Of a stretch of DNA of 6,955 bases, positions 1 through 5,904 are shown piece by piece. This DNA comes from Acidobacteria bacterium AH-259-G07 (GTDB lineage: Bacteria; Acidobacteriota; UBA6911; RPQK01; JADFOI01). The translations under genes were made by a program, and so were the position numbers. How positions within the stretch are numbered: position 1 is the stretch's first letter; each line of letters begins with the position of its first letter. The notes beneath the pieces were generated by a model. It saw only the letters and a program-made list of their open reading frames with translations, ran no database searches and had not been told where the DNA came from. The DNA lies in contig JALLON010000140.1 of assembly GCA_027717925.1 (NCBI GenBank), positions 1 through 6,955 on the forward strand, in the 5' to 3' direction.

Positions 1-19
1 TTTACAAAAGGGGGTACGC

Positions 20-1048
20 ATGGGGTTGTGGCTGATTCGTGTCATTTTCGCGGTTGTTCTTACCGCAGCCACCTTCTTTCTCAGACCCTTTGACCTCACC
101 CCGGAACTTGCTTTCATCCTTGGATTACTCCTCTCTATCACCATTATTCTTCTTGAGGTGGGTTTGCGGCACCGGTCTTTGAAGACGTTGATTGGAGCCG
201 CCTTGGGATCCATTTTGGGTATTCTGGGAGCTTTTCTGGCAGGTCTGGTGATCCACAACATGACGTTTCTTTCCTCCAAGACGGAAAGCTTTCTTCAGTT
301 GTTCATCCTGGCTGTGATGTTCTACGTGGGTTTGGTGGTGGGAATGACAAAAGGTGAGCTAATCAACTTGGGTTTCGGTGGGTTCTTCAAGGAGCGGACT
401 TTCGGAAGGCGGGCCAAAATCTTGGACACCAGTGTAATCATCGATGGTCGGCTGGCCGACATTGTGGAGACCGGTTTTTTGGAAGGCCAGCTGCTTCTTC
501 CGCAGTTTGTACTGCGAGAGCTGCAGATGATTGCTGATTCTGCAGATTCCTTAAAGAGGAACCGAGGTCGCCGCGGTTTGGACATCCTGGAGAAGATTCA
601 AAAAAAACCCGGCATCAAAGTCGAGATCGTTGATCAGGATTATCCGGATATTCGAGAAGTGGACTTGAAGCTAATCGAGCTGGCAAAGGAAACCGGGGCC
701 AAGATAGTGACCAACGATTTCAACTTGAACAAGGTCGCACAGCTTCACGGTGTGCAAGTTTTGAACATCAATGAACTTGCCAATGGGCTTAAACCCGTTG
801 TTCTGCCGGGAGAGAGTATGAAAGTCTTCATCCTCAAAGAAGGAAAAGAATACAATCAAGGGGTTGCCTATTTGGATGATGGAACGATGGTGGTTGTGGA
901 CAATGCCCGAAGGATGATCGGGAGAACGGTCGATATCACGGTGACCAGTGTGTTACAGACAACCGCTGGTAAAATGATCTTTGGGAAATATCAACCTCCG
1001 GGAGAGGTTCAGCAGAGAAGTGAGTACGAGCGGGTGACGCGTCTTTGA
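20..1048 (+). CDS. Membrane-anchored PIN-TRAM domain protein, YacL family
   Basis: A 342-residue protein, close to the usual length of YacL-type proteins. The first ~110 residues hold about four hydrophobic segments (near 4-21, 31-48, 57-78 and 90-108). A PIN-like nuclease domain follows (about 132-250): KILDTSVIIDGR starts it with D136, and E167 in VLRELQ, D215 and D233 in TNDFNL are the other likely metal-binding acids. The last part (about 257-322) looks like a TRAM domain, a small beta-barrel that often binds RNA. By family this would be an inner-membrane-tethered, Mg-dependent ribonuclease-like protein; its substrate is not known to me. The ATG at 20 is preceded by a strong Shine-Dalgarno-like AGGGGG. 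The gene overlaps ispD by 4 bases, and this linkage to ispD-ispF is the classic context of the family. The fold call is secure; the activity is inferred. Confidence 0.93.
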   Translation: MGLWLIRVIFAVVLTAATFFLRPFDLTPELAFILGLLLSITIILLEVGLRHRSLKTLIGAALGSILGILGAFLAGLVIHNMTFLSSKTESFLQLFILAVMFYVGLVVGMTKGELINLGFGGFFKERTFGRRAKILDTSVIIDGRLADIVETGFLEGQLLLPQFVLRELQMIADSADSLKRNRGRRGLDILEKIQKKPGIKVEIVDQDYPDIREVDLKLIELAKETGAKIVTNDFNLNKVAQLHGVQVLNINELANGLKPVVLPGESMKVFILKEGKEYNQGVAYLDDGTMVVVDNARRMIGRTVDITVTSVLQTTAGKMIFGKYQPPGEVQQRSEYERVTRL

Positions 1049-1686
1049 TTGGTCTAGTTCTAGCAGCGGCCGGTACCGGATCTCGATTCGCATCGGGCCT
1101 TCCTAAACAGTTCACGGACGTGCAGGGGAAGCCTCTTTACCTTCATGCCTTAGAGCTTTTTTCGACCTTCTTTGACCAAGCCATTATTGTCCTCCCCCAG
1201 GCCTGGAAGGAGGAGGTGGAGAGTCAGGTTCAGTTGCTGCCCTACCAGGATAAGTTGATTTTGGAGGTCGGGGGTCCCCAGCGTCAGGACTCGGTCGGTC
1301 GAGGTCTCAGCCGGCTCTCCGACGGCATCCGGACCGTATTGGTCCATGACGCAGTTCGTCCTTTCACTTCTGCCCACCTCATTTCAAGAGTGATTGATGA
1401 GACTCGACGACATCAGGCTTGCATACCTGTTCTTCCCCTGAGGGACACCATCAAAGAGGTCTGTGACGGACGCATTGCCCGAACACTGGACCGTGAAAGC
1501 TTGGGTTTAGCTCAGACACCCCAAGGTTTTGAGATCAATCTTTTAAAAAGGGCCTTTGCCCAGGCTAAAAGGGATGGTTTTCACGGAACCGACGAAGCGG
1601 CGTTGGTAGAACGTTTAGGTGTTCCTGTCCACGTAGTGCCTGGAGACAGGGCCAATATCAAGGTGACCTGGAAGGAAGATCTGTAA
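1045..1686 (+). CDS. ispD: 2-C-methyl-D-erythritol 4-phosphate cytidylyltransferase (IspD)
   Basis: Cytosolic enzyme of the MEP isoprenoid pathway; it couples CTP and MEP to give CDP-ME and pyrophosphate. The 213-residue product (family about 225-240, so slightly short) carries the N-terminal nucleotide-binding loop LAAAGTGSR with R14 and K21 (LPKQF), GGPQRQDSV at 77-85, HDAVRPF with R105, R140 and T148 in the stretch ending AQTPQGF, GTDEAALVERLG, and C-terminal NIKVT with K206. These match the catalytic and substrate-binding Arg/Lys/Thr set of E. coli IspD, including the 8-residue spacing of R140 and T148. The start is TTG at 1045, inside the stop region of the upstream gene (TTGA, 4-base overlap). 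An in-frame TGA at 1021 rules out a much longer start, and no other initiator lies between. Translation is probably coupled to the gene before it. ispF follows after 8 bases. Confidence 0.95.
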   Translation: MIGLVLAAAGTGSRFASGLPKQFTDVQGKPLYLHALELFSTFFDQAIIVLPQAWKEEVESQVQLLPYQDKLILEVGGPQRQDSVGRGLSRLSDGIRTVLVHDAVRPFTSAHLISRVIDETRRHQACIPVLPLRDTIKEVCDGRIARTLDRESLGLAQTPQGFEINLLKRAFAQAKRDGFHGTDEAALVERLGVPVHVVPGDRANIKVTWKEDL

Positions 1687-1694
1687 AGTCAGAA

Positions 1695-2183
1695 ATGAAG
1701 ATGAGCTTCCGCGTGGGTATGGGCTACGACTTTCACCCTTTTGAAGAAGGCAGGAGACTCGTCCTGGGAGGGGTAGAGATTTCTTATCATCGAGGGTTAA
1801 AAGGCCATTCCGACGCTGATGCCCTCCTGCACGCGATCACTGATGCCTTGCTCGGAGCGGCCGGCTTAAAGGACATGGGCAGTTATTTCCCCGATTCGGA
1901 TCCCCAATACCGGGGCATGTCCAGTCTTTTGATTTTGGAAAAAGTCTACCGCCTGGTTCTAGGCAAGGGCTTCTCCGTGGGGAACGTAGACGTCACCGTG
2001 ATCGCTCAAGAGCCCAGGATTCAGCCTCACATCGAGGCCATAAAGGCCAACTTGGCCCGCACTCTGCATCTCAAGCCGGACGAAATTGGAATCAAGGCGA
2101 CTACTATGGAGGGAAAGGGAACAATAGGGCGTGGAGAAGGCCTGGCCGTCCAGGCTGTTGTCTTATTGATAAAAGAGGACTAA
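1695..2183 (+). CDS. ispF: 2-C-methyl-D-erythritol 2,4-cyclodiphosphate synthase (IspF)
   Basis: Converts CDP-ME 2-phosphate to ME-cPP with release of CMP, the fifth MEP-pathway step; family members are homotrimers with a zinc ion and a divalent metal. The 162 residues are full length (family about 155-165). GMGYDFHPF holds the metal ligands D12 and H14. GHSDADALLHAITDALLG holds H38 and H46, the latter matching the third zinc ligand. FPDSD, the DVTVIAQEPRIQPH stretch, ATTMEG (T136, T137, E139) and the CDP-binding GRGEG (145-149) follow in the expected order. Two close ATG codons, 1695 and 1701, could start the gene; neither has a strong Shine-Dalgarno, and they differ by two residues (MKMSF or MSF). 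It lies 8 bases after ispD and its stop overlaps the next start by one base (TAATG). Confidence 0.95.
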   Translation: MKMSFRVGMGYDFHPFEEGRRLVLGGVEISYHRGLKGHSDADALLHAITDALLGAAGLKDMGSYFPDSDPQYRGMSSLLILEKVYRLVLGKGFSVGNVDVTVIAQEPRIQPHIEAIKANLARTLHLKPDEIGIKATTMEGKGTIGRGEGLAVQAVVLLIKED

Positions 2184-2977
2184 TGGACCACCCTAGGACG
2201 AAAAGCCTGATTTCAAAGGCATTTTCAGTGGCCCAGGAGGCTGCCCTTGAAGCAGGTCACGTGCTGTTTTCCCATCTGCGCAGCCATTTCCAGATTTCTA
2301 AAAAAGGCCGCATTAATCTGGTCACCGAAATGGATCTGGAAGCTGAGAAGATCATCGTCGATCGAATTCGAAGAGATTTCCCTGATCACGAGATTCTTGC
2401 CGAGGAACAGGGAACTCAGCCGGGAAGTGACCCTTACAAGTGGATCATTGATCCTCTGGACGGTACTACAAATTATGCGCACGGCTACCGCTTTTTCTGC
2501 GTTTCCATCGCTTTGGAGGTTGAAGGCCAGATAGTTTTCGGCACAGTGTATGATCCGGTGACCGAAGAATTGTTTTCAGCAAAGCGAGGCGAAGGTGCAT
2601 CTCTAAATGGCCAGCCCATACATGTCTCCAACAAGGAGGAGCTGATCAACAGCCTGCTCTGCACCGGATTTTCCTACGATGAGGAAGAAATCCGCAGAAA
2701 TCTGAAGCTTTTCGATCGCGTTATCCTCCGTTCCCGGGCGGTTCGCCGAGATGGTTCAGCAGCACTGGATTTGTGTTACATTGCCTGTGGCCGGTTTGAT
2801 GGATTCTGGGAGTTGAGTTTGCATCCCTGGGACAGGGCAGCCGGTCAGTTAATTGTTGAGGAAGCAAGCGGACAAGTAACGGCACTGAATGGGTCACCCT
2901 GCACCATTTACGATGCTGAGATCCTGGCCAGCAACGGCAAAATCCACGCCTCGATGGTCGAGCTGCTGAGAAGTTGA
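2183..2977 (+). CDS. suhB: Inositol monophosphatase family protein (SuhB-like)
   Basis: A Mg-dependent phosphatase of the inositol monophosphatase superfamily, 264 residues, full length. The metal site is complete: E74-E75 in ILAEEQG, D90 and D93 in WIIDPLDGTTN, and D217 in LHPWDRAAG. RRDGSAALDL (188-197) matches the conserved signature of the SuhB/IMPase branch. The likely substrate is myo-inositol-1-phosphate or a related sugar phosphate. E. coli SuhB also binds the transcription machinery, which cannot be judged here. The ATG at 2183 overlaps the ispF stop (TAATG), with AGAGG six to ten bases upstream, so coupling is likely. Its stop TGA (2975-2977) lies inside the first unit of the heptad repeat that follows, so the last serine codon and the stop partly derive from repeat DNA. 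Family certain; exact substrate and the name suhB less so. Confidence 0.88.
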   Translation: MDHPRTKSLISKAFSVAQEAALEAGHVLFSHLRSHFQISKKGRINLVTEMDLEAEKIIVDRIRRDFPDHEILAEEQGTQPGSDPYKWIIDPLDGTTNYAHGYRFFCVSIALEVEGQIVFGTVYDPVTEELFSAKRGEGASLNGQPIHVSNKEELINSLLCTGFSYDEEEIRRNLKLFDRVILRSRAVRRDGSAALDLCYIACGRFDGFWELSLHPWDRAAGQLIVEEASGQVTALNGSPCTIYDAEILASNGKIHASMVELLRS

Positions 2978-3087
2978 AAGTTGGAAGGTTGAAGGTTGAA
3001 AGTGTGAAAGTTAAAGCTTGCAAGTTAAGAGAAGTTGCAACCTGCAACCTTCCAACTTTCCAACCTTCAACTTTGAACTTTCAACCT
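2973..3087. repeat. Heptad-based imperfect inverted repeat after suhB
   Basis: The left arm (2973 to about 3013) is built of 7-8 base units of the form GTTGAAR: GTTGAAA, GTTGGAAG, GTTGAAG, GTTGAAA, GTGTGAAA. The right arm (about 3047-3087) is built of the complementary form, with units such as TCCAACT, TCAACTT, TGAACTT and TCAACCT. Aligned, the arms pair over about 40 bases with a few mismatches and one-base gaps; the outermost 10 bases (2973-2982 with 3076-3085) match exactly. The RNA could fold into a long hairpin just after suhB and might end or stabilise the operon transcript. No clear T-tract follows, so I do not call it a terminator. Confidence 0.85.
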
Positions 3088-3129
3088 GCAACTCGGAAGC
3101 TGTCAGATCCCAACGATATAATTGATCCG

Positions 3130-3708
3130 ATGAGGATTGCTATCGGGAGCACGCGCGAACCCAAAGTCGAGGCTGTGGAGGAAGCCTGGCAGGTTTTTGC
3201 AGCCAAGATCCTGGAGGATCCTGATGAAGAGGTGACCTTCCTCAGCTACGATGTTTCAAATGGCATACCCAGCATGCCTCTGAGTGTCTGTGATCTAATG
3301 CATTGTGCCCTTGGCCGTGTAGAAAACTTGACGCTGCAACTGAAAAGAGAGAAGGCAGAAGCCGATTTTTACATAGGGCTCGAGAGTGGATTCAGTGTGG
3401 TCAATTCTCAAGGTCCTCGGCGCCAAGTGTTCCTGCAGAGTTGGGCTTACGTTTCTGATGGGCATCGGGGCTTCTTTGGACACGGTGGCGGAGTCAGTGT
3501 CCCGCCGGTCATTGCCGATCCGGTAATTGATCGAGGTATTGAGTTGGGAATTGCGATTGATCGTTTGAGTGACCGAAGAGATGTGCGCAGTAAGCAGGGA
3601 ACCTGGGGAATTCTTACTCGAGATATTTTGACGCGAAGGCATTCATTCGTGATCGCCTTAATCGCCGCGTTTGCTCCCTTCTATAACTCGGAAGCCTACG
3701 GCAGTTGA
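3130..3708 (+). CDS. yjjX: Inosine/xanthosine triphosphatase, YjjX (DUF84) family
   Basis: A 192-residue protein of the YjjX/DUF84 family, which hydrolyses non-canonical purine nucleotides such as ITP and XTP and so helps keep the nucleotide pool clean. Seen in the sequence: N-terminal IAIGSTREPKVEAV (3-16), the DFYIGLESG acidic motif (79-87), WAYVSDG, GHGGGVSVPPVI, DRLSDRRDVRSKQGTWGILT (K155, G157) and a C-terminal LIAAFAPFYNSEAY. These follow the family order. I chose ATG 3130 because it places IAIGST at the N terminus as in the family. The frame stays open back to TTG 2974, but those 52 extra codons are only translated repeat (see the inverted repeat at 2973-3087). No strong Shine-Dalgarno is visible before 3130. 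The stop codon lies in the palindrome at 3704-3756, shared with convergent uvrC. Confidence 0.85.
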   Translation: MRIAIGSTREPKVEAVEEAWQVFAAKILEDPDEEVTFLSYDVSNGIPSMPLSVCDLMHCALGRVENLTLQLKREKAEADFYIGLESGFSVVNSQGPRRQVFLQSWAYVSDGHRGFFGHGGGVSVPPVIADPVIDRGIELGIAIDRLSDRRDVRSKQGTWGILTRDILTRRHSFVIALIAAFAPFYNSEAYGS

Positions 3709-3756
3709 AGGTTTGAGGGGGTTGGGGTCAGACCCCAACCCCCTCAAACCTTCAAC
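3704..3756. repeat. Perfect 53-base palindrome between convergent yjjX and uvrC
   Basis: Arms 3704-3729 and 3731-3756 are perfect reverse complements (26 bp) around a single central base, with centre GGGGTCAGACCCC. The outer units are GTTGAAG and GTTTGAG, the same heptad family as at 2973. The palindrome contains the yjjX stop (3706-3708) and the uvrC stop (3746-3744, minus strand). Transcribed from either side it would make the same very stable hairpin, so it is a good candidate bidirectional terminator or RNA 3'-end protector. It lacks an obvious T-tract on either side, so factor-independent termination is not assured. Confidence 0.93.
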
Positions 3757-5549
3757 CGTTGCTTAATCGCGTGCGCGAGCTTTCGACCAACGAAGGGCGT
3801 GAGTTCCTCGACGCTCGCGTGGCGGATCTTGGCGACGCTGCCGAAATTACGCAATAGCCTCTTTTTTCGCTTTTCGCCAATTCCCGGAATTGGGTCCAAT
3901 TCAGAGTAGAAATCACGCAGCGACCGGCGCTTCCGGTGATAAGTTAAAGCAAAGCGATGAGCTTCATCCCGAATTTCCTGGATCTGATGAAGCACCGGAG
4001 AGACCTTCGGCATCAAGACCGGATCTTCCTGACCCTGTACGAAGATTAGTTCTTCGCGCTTGGCAATGCTGGCAAGCGGAATGTCTTCAATTCCCAATTT
4101 AGACAAAGCCTGGTAGGCAGAATGGAGCTGCCCCTTTCCCCCATCAATCAGGATGAGGTTGGGCAAAGGAGCCTCTTCCGCCACGACCCTGCGATAACGA
4201 CGATAGACGACTTCGTAAATGGAGAGAAAATCATCCGGTCCCTTGACGGTCTTGACTTTGAATTTTCGATATTGGTTTTTCTTCATCAGCCCGTCCTCGC
4301 AGACCACCATTGAGGCGACGCTCTCTGCACCTTGGATGTTGGAGACATCAAAGGCTTCGATCCGCTGCGGGAACTTCGGGAGGTCCAGCTCTTTTTGAAG
4401 ATTCTCCAAAAGCTTCTCTTTTCCCGATTTGAGGAGCTTAAAACGTGTCTCAAAAGCTATTTTGGCGTTTCTTTCCACTAGCAGCAACAAGTCGTGTTTT
4501 TCGCCTCTCTTAGGTACTACGATTCTCACTCGCCGCCCTTTTCGTTTCCTGTGCAGCCTCTCGGTAAGCCATTGGGTAATCAATTTCTGATCTTCAATCT
4601 CGACCGGGAGGTAAATCTGATGGGGGACAAATCCTGCGCTCAGGTAGAACTGCTGCAAGGCATCCCGCAGGAATTGGGAGGGCCGGAAGAAATCCAGATT
4701 CTCCCAGTAGAACTCGCGTTTTCCCAAAATCTTCCCCCCGCGCAGCGTAAACAACTGGAGTGCCAGGCACTGTCCTTCTCGGTAATAGGCAAACACGTCA
4801 ACATCATCCTTATCACCCTGAATCGCCTTCTGCTTCGCGGTCAGATCCCGGACCATCTGAATCCGGTCCCGATAGAGGGCGGCTGCTTCGTAATGCTGTC
4901 TCTCGGAGGCTTCCAGCATGTTTTGAGTCAGATTGCGAATCAACTCTTCATTCTTCCCTTCCAGGAACAGGGCCACATGTTTGACGGCCTGCGTGTACTG
5001 TTCCTGAGTACAGAGACCCAAAACGCAGGGACCCAGGCAGCGGTTGATATAGTATTCCAAACAGCGGCGATCCAGGTTTCCGTCGATATCCAGGTGGCAG
5101 GTGCGCAGAAGAAAGTGGCGGTTGATGATTTTGATCGTGTTGCGCGCCAAAGACGCCGGTAGAAAGGGACCAAAGTAAAGAGCACCGTCGTTCAGAACCC
5201 TACGAGTCAGCAACACCCGTGGATAAGGTTCGTTGACGGTCAGTTTGATATGCAGGAAAGCCTTGTCGTCCTTGAGGTTGACATTGAACTTCGGCTTTTG
5301 TTTTTTAACCATGTTGCTCTCTAAAAAGAGAGCTTCCAGTTCATTGTCCGTGACGATGTAATCGAGGTCTTGGATGTGCTCTTTCAGGATCTCGGTTTTG
5401 TGGTCGAGGTTACGGCTGGACTGGAAATAGGAACGTACACGGTGCTTGAGGCTCTTGGCCTTACCAATATAGATTACCTTCCGGCTCGAATCTTTAAACA
5501 GGTAGATGCCCGGCTTGTCCGGGAGGATGTCAAGCTTTTTCTCCAGCAC
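3744..5549 (-). CDS. uvrC: UvrABC system protein C (excinuclease subunit)
   Basis: The nuclease of nucleotide excision repair, recruited by UvrB to cut on both sides of a DNA lesion. The 601 residues are full length. The GIY-YIG domain covers about 10-90 (PGIYLF, VIYIGKAK, LEALFLESN with E77). C151, C163, C171 and C175 have the same 12-8-4 spacing as the iron-sulfur cysteines of E. coli UvrC. A UVR domain that contacts UvrB lies near 203-235. The RNase H-like C-terminal nuclease has D401 (DVSN), D469 (LIDGGKGQ) and the RDEAHRFALTYHRKRR stretch (527-542). Tandem helix-hairpin-helix motifs end the protein (PIPGIGEKRKKRLLRNFGSV, then LTPFVGRKLAHAI). The start is GTG at 5549; a nearby ATG at 5557 is out of frame. 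The final LKV and stop are encoded by the palindrome. A perfect TATAAT lies six bases before the start codon. Confidence 0.97.
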   Translation of the reverse strand: MLEKKLDILPDKPGIYLFKDSSRKVIYIGKAKSLKHRVRSYFQSSRNLDHKTEILKEHIQDLDYIVTDNELEALFLESNMVKKQKPKFNVNLKDDKAFLHIKLTVNEPYPRVLLTRRVLNDGALYFGPFLPASLARNTIKIINRHFLLRTCHLDIDGNLDRRCLEYYINRCLGPCVLGLCTQEQYTQAVKHVALFLEGKNEELIRNLTQNMLEASERQHYEAAALYRDRIQMVRDLTAKQKAIQGDKDDVDVFAYYREGQCLALQLFTLRGGKILGKREFYWENLDFFRPSQFLRDALQQFYLSAGFVPHQIYLPVEIEDQKLITQWLTERLHRKRKGRRVRIVVPKRGEKHDLLLLVERNAKIAFETRFKLLKSGKEKLLENLQKELDLPKFPQRIEAFDVSNIQGAESVASMVVCEDGLMKKNQYRKFKVKTVKGPDDFLSIYEVVYRRYRRVVAEEAPLPNLILIDGGKGQLHSAYQALSKLGIEDIPLASIAKREELIFVQGQEDPVLMPKVSPVLHQIQEIRDEAHRFALTYHRKRRSLRDFYSELDPIPGIGEKRKKRLLRNFGSVAKIRHASVEELTPFVGRKLAHAIKQRLKV

Positions 5550-5555
5550 GCTTCC

Positions 5556-5561
5556 ATTATA
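5556..5561 (-). promoter_or_regulatory. Possible uvrC -10 box (TATAAT)
   Basis: On the minus strand a consensus TATAAT ends six bases before the GTG start of uvrC. A transcript starting the usual ~7 bases after it would begin at or near the start codon, that is, be leaderless. No good TTGACA-like -35 stands 16-18 bases upstream; that space is filled by AACTCAN heptads. The match may be fortuitous, since the repeat's last unit supplies part of the box. Confidence 0.4.
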
Positions 5562-5588
5562 TGAGTTTTGAGTTGTGAGTTTTGAGTT
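5561..5588 (-). repeat. AACTCAN heptad array, four units, upstream of uvrC
   Basis: Read on the minus strand this is four back-to-back 7-mers: AACTCAA, AACTCAC, AACTCAA, AACTCAT. It abuts and partly forms the TATAAT box of uvrC. The same heptad recurs in the opposite orientation at 5814-5848, on the far side of the MITE-like element; over 27 bases the two arms are complementary at 24 positions. Confidence 0.85.
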
Positions 5589-5591
5589 ATG

Positions 5592-5764
5592 TTAGTCCGC
5601 ATTTCTCACACCAGGCCGTCACGAAGCGGCGCAAGGGCAGGCCTGGTAGGGGCGAGCCGGTGGCTCGCCCCTACGGTACGCTGAGGAGGCCGACCCGAGC
5701 GGAACGCAGTGAGGCCGGATCATTGCGCCGATGCAGTAGAGCGGGTGTGACAAATGCGGACTAA
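5592..5764. mobile_element. MITE-like element with 21-base terminal inverted repeats
   Basis: The ends 5592-5612 and 5744-5764 are reverse complements at 20 of 21 positions, starting TTAGTCCGCATTT. If the ends are taken as GTCC...GGAC, both sides are flanked by TA (5593-5594 and 5762-5763), the target duplication expected of IS630/Tc1-mariner type transposition. Inside, CGGCGCAA (5627-5634) pairs with TTGCGCCG (5723-5730), and a 13-bp hairpin sits at 5646-5674, so the whole 173 bases can fold into nested stems. CCAGGCC/GGCCTGG (5611-5617, 5640-5646) offers an alternative pairing. No protein-coding gene is credible inside, so it would have to be moved by a transposase elsewhere. The inverted ends are certain; mobility is inferred. 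Confidence 0.7.
5646..5674. repeat. Perfect 13-bp hairpin inside the MITE-like element
   Basis: GTAGGGGCGAGCC (5646-5658) and GGCTCGCCCCTAC (5662-5674) pair perfectly around a GGT loop. The core GAGCCGGTGGCTCG (5654-5667) is identical to 6578-6591 after pgsA; over 21 bases (5646-5666 against 6570-6590) the two copies differ at two positions. This looks like a REP-type palindrome that occurs independently of the element carrying it here. Confidence 0.85.
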
Positions 5765-5813
5765 GGCCTTCCTTCAACTTGAACTCTAAACCGGAGACCT
5801 AAAACCGCTCAAG

Positions 5814-5848
5814 AACTCGCAACTCAGAACTCAAAACTCAGAACTCAG
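5814..5848 (+). repeat. AACTCRN heptad array, five units, upstream of pgsA
   Basis: Five adjacent 7-mers: AACTCGC, AACTCAG, AACTCAA, AACTCAG, AACTCAG. Further loose copies of GCTCAA/AGCTCA run on to about 5877. It is the counterpart, in the opposite orientation, of the array at 5561-5588. The stretch from 5765 to the pgsA start at 5905 otherwise shows no gene. I see no convincing -35/-10 pair for pgsA. Confidence 0.85.
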
Positions 5849-5904
5849 AGCTTACCGCTCAATAGCTCAACAGCTCATATTGTGTTAAAGTTTCTCCGTC
5901 CGCC

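Noticed and set aside
2721..3047. Minus-strand frame of 108 codons across the end of suhB and the repeat
   Set aside because: It is antisense to conserved suhB sequence and then translates repeat DNA. There is no support for a gene.
2973..3093. CRISPR-like array
   Set aside because: Units are 7-8 bases, contiguous and without spacers, and they reverse orientation midway. This is a low-complexity inverted repeat.
3704..3756. Classical rho-independent terminator
   Set aside because: The hairpin is strong and well placed, but no run of T follows on either strand, so I list it as a palindromic repeat with a possible terminator role.
4494..5162. Open plus-strand frame of 222 codons opposite uvrC, and shorter ones at 3890-4313 and 5370-5564
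   Set aside because: All lie within the strongly conserved uvrC coding sequence on the other strand. Their products show no recognisable motifs, and they lack ribosome-binding context.
5582..5764. A 60-codon frame across the MITE-like element
   Set aside because: Its boundaries and composition follow the inverted repeats and hairpin. The product has no recognisable fold and there is no ribosome-binding site.
5779..5805. TTGAAC ... TAAAAC as a pgsA promoter
   Set aside because: The spacer is only 15 bases, the -10 match is weak, and it lies about 100 bases upstream in low-complexity sequence.
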